A model generated the notes under the pieces. It had not been told where the DNA came from. It searched no databases and saw only the letters and a program-made list of their open reading frames with translations. A stretch of 64,000 bases of DNA from Bacillus pseudomycoides DSM 12442 (lineage in GTDB: Bacteria; Bacillota; Bacilli; Bacillales; Bacillaceae_G), in contig NZ_CM000745.1 of NCBI RefSeq assembly GCF_000161455.1, positions 316,598-380,597 of the forward strand, in the 5' to 3' direction. Shown piece after piece: positions 34,754 through 43,090 of this stretch. A program made the position numbers and the translations under genes. The first letter of the stretch is position 1, and the number at the start of each line of letters is the position of its first letter.

Positions 34754-34910
34754 AATGTTTTTTTAAACTATTTTTGTACGTTTCAATATTAACTGGTAAT
34801 TCTTCCTCTTCTAACGTATGCTCATTTACATCCTTATGAATGAATGCTCCTTTAGGCGGCTGATGATCATGACCTTTTTTCTTATGATCAAATGCTTTAC
34901 CACGTCCCAT
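34752..34910 (-). CDS. Hypothetical 52-residue hydrophilic protein
   Basis: Starts MGRGKAFDHKKKGHDHQPPK, rich in His, Lys and Pro, ending ELPVNIETYKNSLKKH. The start at 34910 was chosen because GGGGG stands six bases before it; the longer frame would read through that site. It looks like the small spore or stress peptides common in this group, but no family is recognised. Confidence 0.7.
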   Translation of the reverse strand: MGRGKAFDHKKKGHDHQPPKGAFIHKDVNEHTLEEEELPVNIETYKNSLKKH

Positions 34911-35027
34911 ACTCATCCCCCTTTCTTTAAAAGAAATCAATGTTAGTATGAAGAAAAACACGTCGATATATGCAGTACTTTGTTGTATTTCCAAGGAAAT
35001 ATTCGAATATTGTTTTCCAATCTGCTC

Positions 35028-35636
35028 TCACATCAATTGATCGATTCCGATAAGAATTAGTAAAATGCCCGCAATAATTGTTGCCCATTTTCCTAAGTAT
35101 TCCGCTAAAAATCTCTTCCCTATATAGGAAAAACCGCTAATACAAATGAAACTAAATGTACCTGAGATAATTGCAGTCCACCAAAGATTCAAGTTGGTTA
35201 CTCCCGCATCAAATCCCCCTGCAAGATTATTAATTGATAATGCAACACCTAATACCAATGCTTCAGAAAAACTGATTGTTTTAGATCTATCAAAATCAGC
35301 ATTCTCAGGATTACGTAATATTCCCATCACGCTTCCATCTTTCTCTGATACCTCCCCTTGCTTACTAAGTAAGGGTTGACATAAAACAAATACCCCAATT
35401 ATCCCGAGTACAAGTGCACCAATTAAATTTGCGATAAAATCTGAAATAAACAATGAAATCCAACTTCCAAAAAAGCCAGCCAATAGAGCAAACAAGAAAC
35501 CAAAAAAGGCGATGATAAAATTATTAAATCCAGAAATTCGAATCTTGCGAATCCCATACGCAATACCTACACCTGCATTATCTAAATTAGAAGCAATTCC
35601 AATCAAAAAAATTGAAAATAAACTGGCTGTACTCAT
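35028..35636 (-). CDS. ytaF: Sporulation membrane protein YtaF (MntP-like)
   Basis: About 202 residues with six membrane segments in two repeats of the MntP/LysE type: ASNLDNAGVGIAYGIRKI in the first half and GVALSINNLAGGFDAGV in the second carry the conserved Asn/Asp pairs that would bind a divalent cation. Classified with the YtaF sporulation family. AAGGAG lies nine bases before the ATG at 35636; an in-frame TTG or ATG slightly upstream is also possible. Confidence 0.85.
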   Translation of the reverse strand: MSTASLFSIFLIGIASNLDNAGVGIAYGIRKIRISGFNNFIIAFFGFLFALLAGFFGSWISLFISDFIANLIGALVLGIIGVFVLCQPLLSKQGEVSEKDGSVMGILRNPENADFDRSKTISFSEALVLGVALSINNLAGGFDAGVTNLNLWWTAIISGTFSFICISGFSYIGKRFLAEYLGKWATIIAGILLILIGIDQLM

Positions 35637-35773
35637 CAACATTCACTCCTTCTGTTCACTTTTCATTGCATATTATGCAAATGTTGAGCAACTGTGCCTG
35701 TCAGCTTCATATACTTGTAATAAAAAGCTCCACATTTTTTCAACACCTTAGAAAAAAAAGGAGTGCCAAAACT

Positions 35774-36427
35774 ATGTCTACTCAAAATCCAAATGATAAA
35801 CTTGGTACCTTATTAAAAAAATTATTAAAAGAACGTGCCTTATCTATGCGCCAATTAGGAACACTTACAAACATTGATCCTTCCACAATTTCAAGAATTA
35901 TAAATGGTAAACAACAAGCAAAACAAAAACACCTGCAAAAATTTGCAGAATGTCTGCAAATTCCACCGCAAGTGTTATATGATGCAATCTATACAGATTC
36001 CCCTCATACAAAAAAAGAAAAAACAGATATGTACACATCACTTGATGCAATTCAACAAACATTACAATCCTCCAACTTATTTGATTATGAGTACACAACA
36101 ACTCGTGTGAAACAGGAACTTGAAAATTATGAAAGATATGCACAAACAACAGAAGGTCAGAGACGCATTCATGAGAGTTTCTCAACAAAACTAGAGCAAA
36201 TTGATAGTACAGGTCCTTTCATTGAGCAATTAACAGATATGTATCATCAATTTTGCAAAGAGTCCACTCCTCTCAATGAGCGTGCTATCATTGGAAGTGC
36301 CCTACTGTACTTTGTTTTATCAACAGACATTATTCCAGATTATATATTTCCAATTGGCTATTTGGATGATGCAATTGCAGTTGAGTTAGCAAAAGAGAAA
36401 TTGGCTGATATAAAGAAGAAAACTTAG
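35774..36427 (+). CDS. Helix-turn-helix protein fused to DUF1232
   Basis: 217 residues. N-terminal Cro/C1-type HTH (about 10-70: SMRQLGTLTNIDPSTISRIINGKQQ), helical linker, and a C-terminal DUF1232 segment (about 165-217) with ALLYFVLSTDIIPDYIFPIGYLDDA, a short hydrophobic YkvA-like domain. The start MSTQNP lies behind AAAGGAG; the longer frame has no ribosome site. Probably a regulator that touches the membrane (inference). Confidence 0.83.
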   Translation: MSTQNPNDKLGTLLKKLLKERALSMRQLGTLTNIDPSTISRIINGKQQAKQKHLQKFAECLQIPPQVLYDAIYTDSPHTKKEKTDMYTSLDAIQQTLQSSNLFDYEYTTTRVKQELENYERYAQTTEGQRRIHESFSTKLEQIDSTGPFIEQLTDMYHQFCKESTPLNERAIIGSALLYFVLSTDIIPDYIFPIGYLDDAIAVELAKEKLADIKKKT

Positions 36428-36444
36428 AGGCTGCTCAAGAAAAA

Positions 36445-36530
36445 TGGAACTATTTCGGAATTCTAATTTGACTAGCTTCTGAAATAGTTCCATCCTAAAA
36501 AATCGTACAAACATCAAAGTTTGTACGATT
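36445..36530 (-). terminator. Two tandem minus-strand terminators
   Basis: Hairpin 1 (36501-36530) AATCGTACAAAC / GTTTGTACGATT is followed on the minus strand by TTTTTT. Hairpin 2 (36445-36492) TGGAACTATTTC / GAAATAGTTCCA is followed by TTTTTCTT. Neither has a T run on the plus strand. They point to a minus-strand transcript from 36.54-36.75 kb. Confidence 0.75.
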
Positions 36531-36598
36531 ACACGACAGGTACTTTTCATATTACATGATGTATCTTATCCTTTTATTAGGAAAACCTTAATTTTTTC

Positions 36599-36693
36599 TT
36601 ATTTTTGTGTATGACACCATTCATAGATAAAAGCGGTAATCACTTTCGTAAACTCAATCAACTGCTGAACTTCAACTTCTTCATTTTATCCAT
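36599..36693 (-). pseudogene. Frameshifted small gene, about 31 codons
   Basis: ATG GAT AAA, then a -1 shift in an A run, gives NEEVEVQQLIEFTKVITAFI and YEWCHTQK before a stop. With one more A the frame would be continuous. No good ribosome site is visible. It lies directly upstream of the two tandem terminators on the same strand. No family recognised. Confidence 0.4.
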
Positions 36694-36803
36694 AACTTAA
36701 GATGAAACTTTTCTTACTCTTTCACAAATCAGAATTTCACCACACGAATTGGGAAATTTTATGTTATAATTTAATTATAAATTTATAAAAAGGGGCTAAG
36801 TTG

Positions 36804-37007
36804 ATGATAAAAGATAAACGACTGAAACGCTTATATTATCTGTACCTTTTCCCTGCAATCCTATGCATGATGTTTTTTCTCAACAGCGACATGAATAGCC
36901 TTCCTTATGCACAGCTACTCGGGACAGTTAGCGGTTGTATCGCAGCGATTATGCTTGCTGCTTTTTGGACTGTTAAACTACAAATCAAAAAAGATCAATC
37001 CTCTTAG
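36804..37007 (+). CDS. Small membrane protein, two transmembrane segments
   Basis: 67 residues: basic N-terminus (MIKDKRLKRLYY), hydrophobic segment LYLFPAILCMMFFL, short loop, second segment LLGTVSGCIAAIMLAAFWTV and a basic tail. AAAAGGGG lies eight bases before the ATG; a TTG directly upstream could also serve. Function unknown. Confidence 0.7.
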   Translation: MIKDKRLKRLYYLYLFPAILCMMFFLNSDMNSLPYAQLLGTVSGCIAAIMLAAFWTVKLQIKKDQSS

Positions 37008-37023
37008 TCTACATGTATTTTAT

Positions 37024-37060
37024 AAAAAACGAGCTATCTGGTAGATTAGCTCGTTTTTTT
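37024..37060 (+). terminator. Terminator of the small membrane protein gene
   Basis: Stem AAAAAACGAGCTA / TAGCTCGTTTTTT with a T run. The rest of the spacer to 37190 holds only a weak imperfect inverted repeat (37130-37180) that may end the permease transcript. Confidence 0.85.
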
Positions 37061-37190
37061 GATTTTCATTTCAATACTAATGATATCCTGTCATTCTCTA
37101 CATATAACATAAAGCTGTGATTATGTACCTACGGTTGATTTTTTTATAACACTATTACTCATCTACATAAAAATCAAACCTAAAATTCCA

Positions 37191-38612
37191 TCATAAACTT
37201 TTTACTTCTACTGTGTCCTTCTTTTCAATGTGTTCCATTGATTTTTTCTTATTTTTTGTAACACGGTAAAACAGTAAACAAACAATCATAAATGGAACAC
37301 CACAATACAATGCCATACGTTGATCTGGAATAAAAGCCATGCCCACAATTACAGTCATATTTAATCCGAAACAAAGAAGCGGCACAAACGGATACAACGG
37401 CGTTTTAAATTTCAAATCCTTAATATCCCCGCCTTGCTTTACGTACATTCTTCTACTAAGAAAATTTGATAAACCAATCGATGCCCAGACTAGTATTCCA
37501 CCGAATCCTGCAATAGAAAGAAGCCATAAATAAACTGTATCCTCTGCATATATACCAGATAATAAAGAAAGACAACCAAAAATTGTACTTGTAAGTAATG
37601 CATAAATAGGAACACCGTTTTTAGATAACTTCCCAAAAATTGGACTAATCATCCCTTGCTTCGACATAGACCAAAGCATACGAGAAGTTGCATATAAGCC
37701 CGAATTTGCTACCGATAACACCGCTGTAATAATAACAAAGTTCATAATATCTGCGGCATACGGAATCCCAATTTTATCAAATACAACTACGAATGGACTT
37801 TCTACTAATCCCGCTTTTTCCCATGGGAATAACCCAGCGAGTATGAACATAGAAAGTATAAAGAAAATGAATATACGCCAAGCTGTATTTCTAATTGCTT
37901 TCGGAATGGTTTTCTCCGGGTTTTCACTCTCACCGGCCGTAATCCCAACAATCTCGGTCCCCTGAAAGGAGAAATTAACGGCAATCATGGTAATTAGAAT
38001 CGCTTTCAGTCCATTCGGGAACAGTCCCCCGTGATCAGTAAAGTTTGAAAGCATCGGTGCTGCGTCATTTCCTTTCATATGTAAAAATCCAAACATCGCT
38101 GCCCCGCCTAAAATAATAAATGCAATAATTGTAATTACTTTAATGCCGGCAATCCAAAACTCAACCTCTGCAAAACTCCGTGAGGATAATGCATTAATCG
38201 AAAAAAGAAGGACTGCAAACACGACGCACCATATCCAAGATGGTACATGCGGAAACCAGCGCTTCATTAAAATACTTACTGCAATCAACTCAATCCCTAT
38301 CGTAGCAGCCCAGTTTAACCATGACATCCAACCAACTACATAACCTACCGCAGGCGAAATATACTTTGTAGCATACATTTGATAAGATCCTGCATTCGGC
38401 ATAGCAACAGCTAACTCTCCAAGACAAAGCATCGTTAAATACATAACAAAGCTCCCAACAAGATACGCTACAATCGCACCGCCTGGCCCTGCTTCATGAA
38501 TTGTATAACCTGATCCTAAGAAAAGACCTGTGCCAATAACCCCTCCAAGTGCAATCATAAATATGTGTCGACTTTTTAGCTCTCGCTTTAACTCCTGATT
38601 TTGCTTTTCCAT
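37191..38612 (-). CDS. Amino acid permease (APC family, RocE/LysP-like)
   Basis: 473 residues, about 12 membrane segments. The N-terminal signature HIFMIALGGVIGTGLFLGSG and AGPGGAIVAYLVGS, and NFSFQGTEIVGITAGESENPEK, are those of proton-coupled amino acid transporters of the APC superfamily. The substrate is not readable. The start follows AGGGGGGCTCAT. A cre site 20 bp upstream of the start predicts CcpA control. It may also receive readthrough from the sigma-54 promoter of the preceding small gene, although a hairpin stands between. Confidence 0.88.
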   Translation of the reverse strand: MEKQNQELKRELKSRHIFMIALGGVIGTGLFLGSGYTIHEAGPGGAIVAYLVGSFVMYLTMLCLGELAVAMPNAGSYQMYATKYISPAVGYVVGWMSWLNWAATIGIELIAVSILMKRWFPHVPSWIWCVVFAVLLFSINALSSRSFAEVEFWIAGIKVITIIAFIILGGAAMFGFLHMKGNDAAPMLSNFTDHGGLFPNGLKAILITMIAVNFSFQGTEIVGITAGESENPEKTIPKAIRNTAWRIFIFFILSMFILAGLFPWEKAGLVESPFVVVFDKIGIPYAADIMNFVIITAVLSVANSGLYATSRMLWSMSKQGMISPIFGKLSKNGVPIYALLTSTIFGCLSLLSGIYAEDTVYLWLLSIAGFGGILVWASIGLSNFLSRRMYVKQGGDIKDLKFKTPLYPFVPLLCFGLNMTVIVGMAFIPDQRMALYCGVPFMIVCLLFYRVTKNKKKSMEHIEKKDTVEVKSL

Positions 38613-38632
38613 ATGAGCCCCCCTAGCAGAAA

Positions 38633-38646
38633 TGTAAACGCTTTAA
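38633..38646. promoter_or_regulatory. cre site (CcpA) upstream of the permease gene
   Basis: TGTAAACGCTTTAA agrees with TGWAANCGNTNWCA at 13 of 14 positions. It lies only 20 bp before the start codon, so it would act as a roadblock or block initiation. Confidence 0.7.
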
Positions 38647-38703
38647 AAAATAATATAAAAAAATAAAGTGCATACTCATGATTACGATAGAATTGTAACA
38701 AGA

Positions 38704-38730
38704 GGGAGATTTTTCAAAAGAAAATCTCCC
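38704..38730 (-). terminator. Hairpin between the lipoyl-like gene and the permease gene
   Basis: Perfect stem GGGAGATTTT / AAAATCTCCC; TCTTGTT follows on the minus strand, a weak T run. The remaining spacer on either side (38647-38703, 38731-38843) is AT-rich without a gene. Confidence 0.65.
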
Positions 38731-38843
38731 AATCCAAGGAAATACCTATCATACGATAAATAGTTGCTACTAAAATTTTTTATAATTTTCCACAATTGTT
38801 TAAAAGATCCTTAGAAAACGGTACATCATCCAGAAGGACTATA

Positions 38844-39098
38844 TTAATCACTTCCTGTAATCAATAAATCATCCCTGACTGTTATTAATAATGTTTTCTC
38901 CGTGATAACTTGTCCTTCTTCTACTTCTAGCAATTCCACATAACCGCTGATTCCCACTTTAACTTCTACTTTCCGTTCATCCATCGTTTCAATTAAAGCT
39001 AATTTCTCCCACTCATATACGTAGGAACTTTCATTAATAAATAATTTTGCAACTCTGCCATAGCAAGGGCTGTACACGTTTTCTATTACTGTTTTCAT
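38844..39098 (-). CDS. Small biotinyl/lipoyl-domain-like protein
   Basis: 84 residues, about one barrel-sandwich hybrid domain: SPCYGRVAKLFINESSYVYEWEKLALIETMDERKVEVKVG, then GYVELLEVEEGQVITEKTLL. The ETMDERKVEV segment sits where lipoyl domains carry ETDK-V, so the Lys could be a modification site, but the motif is not standard. It follows AGAGGGGTTTAAAAG. It is the first gene behind a good sigma-54 promoter and divergent from the activator. The function is unknown; a carrier or metabolic adaptor is possible. Confidence 0.75.
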   Translation of the reverse strand: MKTVIENVYSPCYGRVAKLFINESSYVYEWEKLALIETMDERKVEVKVGISGYVELLEVEEGQVITEKTLLITVRDDLLITGSD

Positions 39099-39180
39099 CT
39101 TTTAAACCCCTCTTTCTTATTAAGTGCGCATGTAACTCTTTTCCCCCACCTCCAAATTTATAAGATTCAACTACTATTCA

Positions 39181-39196
39181 TGCAAGATATATACCA
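39181..39196 (-). promoter_or_regulatory. Sigma-54 (-24/-12) promoter
   Basis: On the minus strand TGGTATATATCTTGCA: invariant GG and GC dinucleotides separated by exactly 10 bp, with TTGCA at -12. It is placed about 70 bp before the lipoyl-like gene, leaving a short leader. Confidence 0.72.
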
Positions 39197-39291
39197 ACCT
39201 AATTTCTTACTTAGGATTAAGAGATAGTACTGAAAAAATCTGAATTCCACGCAATATCTTTCTTCTCTTTTAAAGATTTTTCACCTTAAAC

Positions 39292-39321
39292 ATGCAAATT
39301 TTTTTTGCATACTCGCAAAAA
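39292..39321. promoter_or_regulatory. Overlapping inverted repeats, candidate activator binding site
   Basis: ATGCAAA-N5-TTTGCAT (39292-39310), overlapped by TTTTTGC-N6-GCAAAAA (39302-39321). Located about 100-130 bp upstream of the -24/-12 promoter and 59-88 bp before the activator gene, the usual place for an upstream activating sequence. Confidence 0.55.
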
Positions 39322-39379
39322 TTTTATTAAAATTAAGAAAAATCAGTCTTCATAGGGTATAACAAGGAGAAGATGAAAC

Positions 39380-40795
39380 ATGTATACAGAAGAAATCAAT
39401 TTCAAAAAATTAGTTAAAATGAATATGCTATATGAAACTTTACTGAATGAAATTGATATTGGCATTCATATGATTAACGAAGAAGGTAAGACGATCATTT
39501 ATAACCGCAAAATGATGGCGATTGAATCGATGGATCATAAAGATGTACTATATAAAAATCTTTTAGAAGTATTTGCTTTTGAAGAAAACCAGAATAGTAC
39601 TCTTATAGAGGCATTAACACTTGGAAAAGCAAAGAAAAATATAAAACAGACTTATTTTAATAATAGGGGGCAAGAGATTACAACGATTAATGACACCTTC
39701 CCTATAGTGAAGAATGGAAAAATCAAGGGCGCTGTTGAAATCGTAAAAGAATTTCCTCCATTAAGGCAAACGAGTAAAGGGCGCGCGATTCGAGGGCATC
39801 ATACGAAATTTACCTTCAATCATATAATAGGTAATTCAGGCGCGATTCAATCGGTTATTACAGAAGCAAAAAAAGTAACGCGTACCTCTTCCTCTATACT
39901 GATTGTGGGAGAAACAGGAACTGGAAAAGAACTATTTGCACAAAGTATTCATAATAAAAGTCAACGTGCTGGAAAACCTTTTATCTCACAAAATTGTGCT
40001 GCCATTCCTGAAACTTTAATGGAAAGCTTATTATTCGGTACGAATAAAGGAGCGTTTACAGGCGCAATCGATAAACCAGGCTTATTTGAAGAAGCACATG
40101 GTGGAACTTTATTGTTAGATGAAATTAACTCGCTAAGCCCTGCACTTCAGGCTAAATTATTGCGGGCAATACAAGATAAAACAATACGAAGAATCGGCGG
40201 ATCACAAGAAAAAGAAGTCGACGTTCGAATCATAGCTACCATTAATGAAGATCCGATTGAAGCTATCACGCATAATCGCCTGCGAAAAGATTTATATTAC
40301 AGACTAAGCGTCGTTACTTTATTTCTCCCACCTTTAAGACAGCGGAAAGAAGACATCTTACCGCTTCTTCATAGCTTTATTGAAAAATATAATATGCAGT
40401 TTGGTTTACGAGTACAAGGTGTGGATGACAGCGTAATAAATTTCTTCTATAAACACGATTGGCCCGGCAATATACGCGAATTAGAGCACATAATTGAAGG
40501 GGCTATGAACTTAATTGAAGATGAGGACGTTATTACAACATCCCATATCCCAGCTCGTTTTTATGAGCTAACAAAAAACGAATCCCCTATTCAACCTCCT
40601 CTAGCTAGATGGGAAACAGATAAATTAGATCATACATCGAAAACTTTAAAGAACACAATAAAAGAAATGGAAAGAGAATATATTATTCAAATGCTTAAAG
40701 AACATAATGGAAATATCTCGCAAGCCGCAAAATACTTAGGATTAAGTAGACAAAACTTGCAATATCGATTAAAAAAGTATGGGCTAAATACGTAA
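39380..40795 (+). CDS. Sigma-54-dependent transcriptional activator, PAS domain type (RocR-like)
   Basis: 471 residues. N-terminal PAS sensor (about 12-125: INEEGKTIIYNRKMMAIE), AAA+ domain with Walker A GETGTGKE (about 176) and the sigma-54 contact loop GAFTGA (about 224), Walker B GGTLLLDEIN, arginine-finger region LRKDLYYRLSV, and a Fis-type HTH (NISQAAKYLGLSRQNLQYRLKKY). It needs RpoN and an upstream site. Starts after AAGGAGAAGATGAAAC. Its only visible target here is the divergent -24/-12 promoter. Confidence 0.92.
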   Translation: MYTEEINFKKLVKMNMLYETLLNEIDIGIHMINEEGKTIIYNRKMMAIESMDHKDVLYKNLLEVFAFEENQNSTLIEALTLGKAKKNIKQTYFNNRGQEITTINDTFPIVKNGKIKGAVEIVKEFPPLRQTSKGRAIRGHHTKFTFNHIIGNSGAIQSVITEAKKVTRTSSSILIVGETGTGKELFAQSIHNKSQRAGKPFISQNCAAIPETLMESLLFGTNKGAFTGAIDKPGLFEEAHGGTLLLDEINSLSPALQAKLLRAIQDKTIRRIGGSQEKEVDVRIIATINEDPIEAITHNRLRKDLYYRLSVVTLFLPPLRQRKEDILPLLHSFIEKYNMQFGLRVQGVDDSVINFFYKHDWPGNIRELEHIIEGAMNLIEDEDVITTSHIPARFYELTKNESPIQPPLARWETDKLDHTSKTLKNTIKEMEREYIIQMLKEHNGNISQAAKYLGLSRQNLQYRLKKYGLNT

Positions 40796-40818
40796 TCATA
40801 GAATGTTCTATAAGCATA

Positions 40819-40857
40819 AAAAATAAAGGCCGTTCCGAAAGGACGGTCTTTATTTTT
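40819..40857. terminator. Bidirectional terminator
   Basis: Stem AAATAAAGGCCGT / ACGGTCTTTATTT with T runs at both ends, between convergent genes. Confidence 0.87.
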
Positions 40858-40859
40858 CC

Positions 40860-41597
40860 CTAAAAATCAACCTTCTCCAAATACAATCCACTCGCATCCG
40901 CAAGACAATTAATTTGATTTCGTTGTTTCGCTTCTAAAATTTGTGGGATCACTTCAGCATCTAACTGACCTAATCCAACTTCTACTAATGCTCCAACGAT
41001 TTTTCTCACCATATTGTGAAGAAATCCATTTCCGTTCACTCTAATTTGGATGAAACCTTCACTTTCCACGACATCGAGCATATATATTTCACGAACCATA
41101 GATTTCTTTTTAGATTTAGCATTAGAAAAAGCAGTAAAATCATGTGAACCAATTAAATATTGCGCTGCTTTTTGCATGTTTTCAATATTTAACTTTTTCC
41201 CAACATGCATGCTGTATTTACGCATAAATGGATTTGTATGTTCCTCATTCCAAATTTTATATAAATACGTTTTCGCTTTTGAGTTGTAGCGAGCGTGGAA
41301 GCGTTCTGAGATTAACTCTACATCAGTAATACTAATATCGTTTGGTAAGTATTGATTTAAATACTTTTTAACTTTAAGTTCTGGTAAATTCTCATCAATC
41401 TTAAAATTAGCTACTTGGTGAAGAGCATGTACACCAGCATCTGTTCTGCTGCAGCCAATAATTTCGATTTCTCTTCCGGTCATTTCTGATAATACACTTT
41501 CGATTTTCCCTTGAATCGTATTATCATTATTTCCAAGACGTTGCCAACCTTTATAGCGGCCTCCGTCATATTGAATTGTTAATTTGTAGTTGTTCAT
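40860..41597 (-). CDS. truA: tRNA pseudouridine(38-40) synthase
   Basis: 245 residues. Converts uridines 38-40 of the tRNA anticodon arm to pseudouridine. The catalytic Asp is in GCSRTDAGVHA, followed by NFKID, FHARYNSKAKTYLYKI and the C-terminal NGFLHNMVRKIVGALVEVG. It stands alone rather than in the ribosomal-protein cluster where the principal truA of Bacillus lies, so it is probably the second paralogue (inference from general Bacillus gene order). Confidence 0.93.
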   Translation of the reverse strand: MNNYKLTIQYDGGRYKGWQRLGNNDNTIQGKIESVLSEMTGREIEIIGCSRTDAGVHALHQVANFKIDENLPELKVKKYLNQYLPNDISITDVELISERFHARYNSKAKTYLYKIWNEEHTNPFMRKYSMHVGKKLNIENMQKAAQYLIGSHDFTAFSNAKSKKKSMVREIYMLDVVESEGFIQIRVNGNGFLHNMVRKIVGALVEVGLGQLDAEVIPQILEAKQRNQINCLADASGLYLEKVDF

Positions 41598-41830
41598 TGT
41601 TTTCTGCTATTAAAAACATAGACATTTTCCTATTCATGTTTTTATTAACAGACTCACCGCCTTTCTTTTTCCGTTACATAAAACAAAAATTTTAAGCATT
41701 CTATGATGTTTTTCGTAATCTTCTTTTCATAGTAACACAAGACAGCTGATTAGGCGTCTACTTCTGCCAATGTATTATGCGCATAGACCACACATATTAA
41801 ATCAATAATGTATAATCTCCCTTTTCTAGT
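41598..41830. other. Spacer without a recognisable gene
   Basis: 233 bp upstream of truA and downstream of the dnaD-like gene. No open frame with a ribosome site and no convincing hairpin. Confidence 0.4.
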
Positions 41831-42682
41831 TCACGGGCGCCACCCATGTTCCTGCAAGAACTTCTGTAGCTCTTCTTCAGACGGTACGTTTTTCTCCCAT
41901 TCTTCACAATCATTTAGAAATTTCTCAGTATCATGGGCAACAGACGGTTCCTTCTTCCGAAACCTCACTGCTGCTTCCTCTACTTCACTAAGCCTCGTAT
42001 ATCCTTTTTCATGCCAGTCCCGTAAAATGCCCTTCACATAAGCAAGCGTCCGCTTGTTATTTTCATAGGCAATCTGGAGTGCTTTCAATACAAGTTCATC
42101 TGACAGATCATCCATCCACGCATTCAGTTCCTCCATCGTATGCGGTGACAAGCTGTCAAAGTTTTGTTCATAAAACGTGAATACATTACCTCCCGAATCA
42201 ATTTCCCCATCTGTTTCACAGCTTTCGGCATCATCTTGAGGAACAGCTTGAGACTCTTCAACCGGCATGCCAAAATGCTCCAATAACAGCGGAATGCTCA
42301 GCCCTTCCTCCAAACATTTTTGAAGAAACATATGTAAAAACTTTTTGCTTTTCACAGTCTTTAGCTCACGCAAAACACATTTCTCGATGTTCGTGTTCGT
42401 AACTAGGTTATAGCGCACCCAGTTCTGGATGTATAGCTCCTTCGTTTCTGCATCATATAATATTTTTCCATAGTCAATGAACCGCTGCAGTAGCTTCTCA
42501 GCAGTCTCCCGGTTATAACCTGTTTCCATCTCCGCCAAACGCTTCGGTAACGGATAAATGCCGCATTGCGTCGTTTTAGAGCATGTCAGCAAGTATATGT
42601 AAAAGTATCGTTCCTCCGGCGTTAAGTCCAATACAAAATCATCCTGCCAAAAATTCACCTGTACATTCCGGTATACTGCCAT
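41831..42682 (-). CDS. Replisome organiser/DnaD-domain protein (phage-type)
   Basis: 283 residues. The N-terminal half (about 1-110: MAVYRNVQVNFWQDDFVLDL, TPEERYFYIYLLT, IQNWVRYN) is a winged-helix replisome-organiser domain. The C-terminal region (about 170-245: YEQNFDSLSPHTMEELNAWMDD, AYENNKRTLAYVKGILRDW) is the DnaD/DnaB2 domain with its conserved YVKGIL. Such proteins load helicase at phage or plasmid origins. GGGAGGAATCAAT precedes the ATG. Its bases are more G+C-rich than neighbouring genes, suggesting transfer. No DnaC-like loader is adjacent. Confidence 0.85.
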   Translation of the reverse strand: MAVYRNVQVNFWQDDFVLDLTPEERYFYIYLLTCSKTTQCGIYPLPKRLAEMETGYNRETAEKLLQRFIDYGKILYDAETKELYIQNWVRYNLVTNTNIEKCVLRELKTVKSKKFLHMFLQKCLEEGLSIPLLLEHFGMPVEESQAVPQDDAESCETDGEIDSGGNVFTFYEQNFDSLSPHTMEELNAWMDDLSDELVLKALQIAYENNKRTLAYVKGILRDWHEKGYTRLSEVEEAAVRFRKKEPSVAHDTEKFLNDCEEWEKNVPSEEELQKFLQEHGWRP

Positions 42683-42856
42683 ATTGATTCCTCCCATCTT
42701 TTGCGGCACATAGGAAATTGCCGTTTCCTTAATAGATATAAGGACGAATGAGGAAATTTGGCAATTTGATTTTTAAAAAATGACTAATACGGTTTTATTT
42801 CTTTTAGGATGATTCTTGTAGTAGTAGTTTTTTTTTGTTTTTGTAATGATTTATTA

Positions 42857-42900
42857 CTTGTAAGGGGCTTGGGATGGGCTTGCAAGGGCATTGTAAGGGA
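42857..42900. repeat. Four tandem 11-bp repeats, iteron-like
   Basis: CTTGTAAGGGG, CTTGGGATGGG, CTTGCAAGGGC, ATTGTAAGGGA: consensus NTTGYAAGGGN with an 11-bp period, about one helical turn. About 175 bp upstream of the replisome-organiser gene. The rest of the spacer 42683-43076 is AT-rich, with a small GGAAATTGCCGTTTCC palindrome near 42713 and no gene. Confidence 0.6.
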
Positions 42901-43090
42901 CTATTCATTGTGAATCAAAAGAATTTAGCTATCCTTTTGATATCTCACTCTATTAAAAAAATACAAATTCAACCAATTCAATGCGATAAAATCTAGTCAA
43001 AAATAATGAAATTTTAAGAATAATAAGGTACACTAGTCAATGGTTTTAGTTTAAAATCGGTTGACGTTGATGTATACGGAGGAATAGTTT

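Noticed and set aside
36801..36803. TTG start for the 67-residue membrane protein
   Set aside because: The adjacent ATG has better spacing from AGGGG; the difference is one residue.
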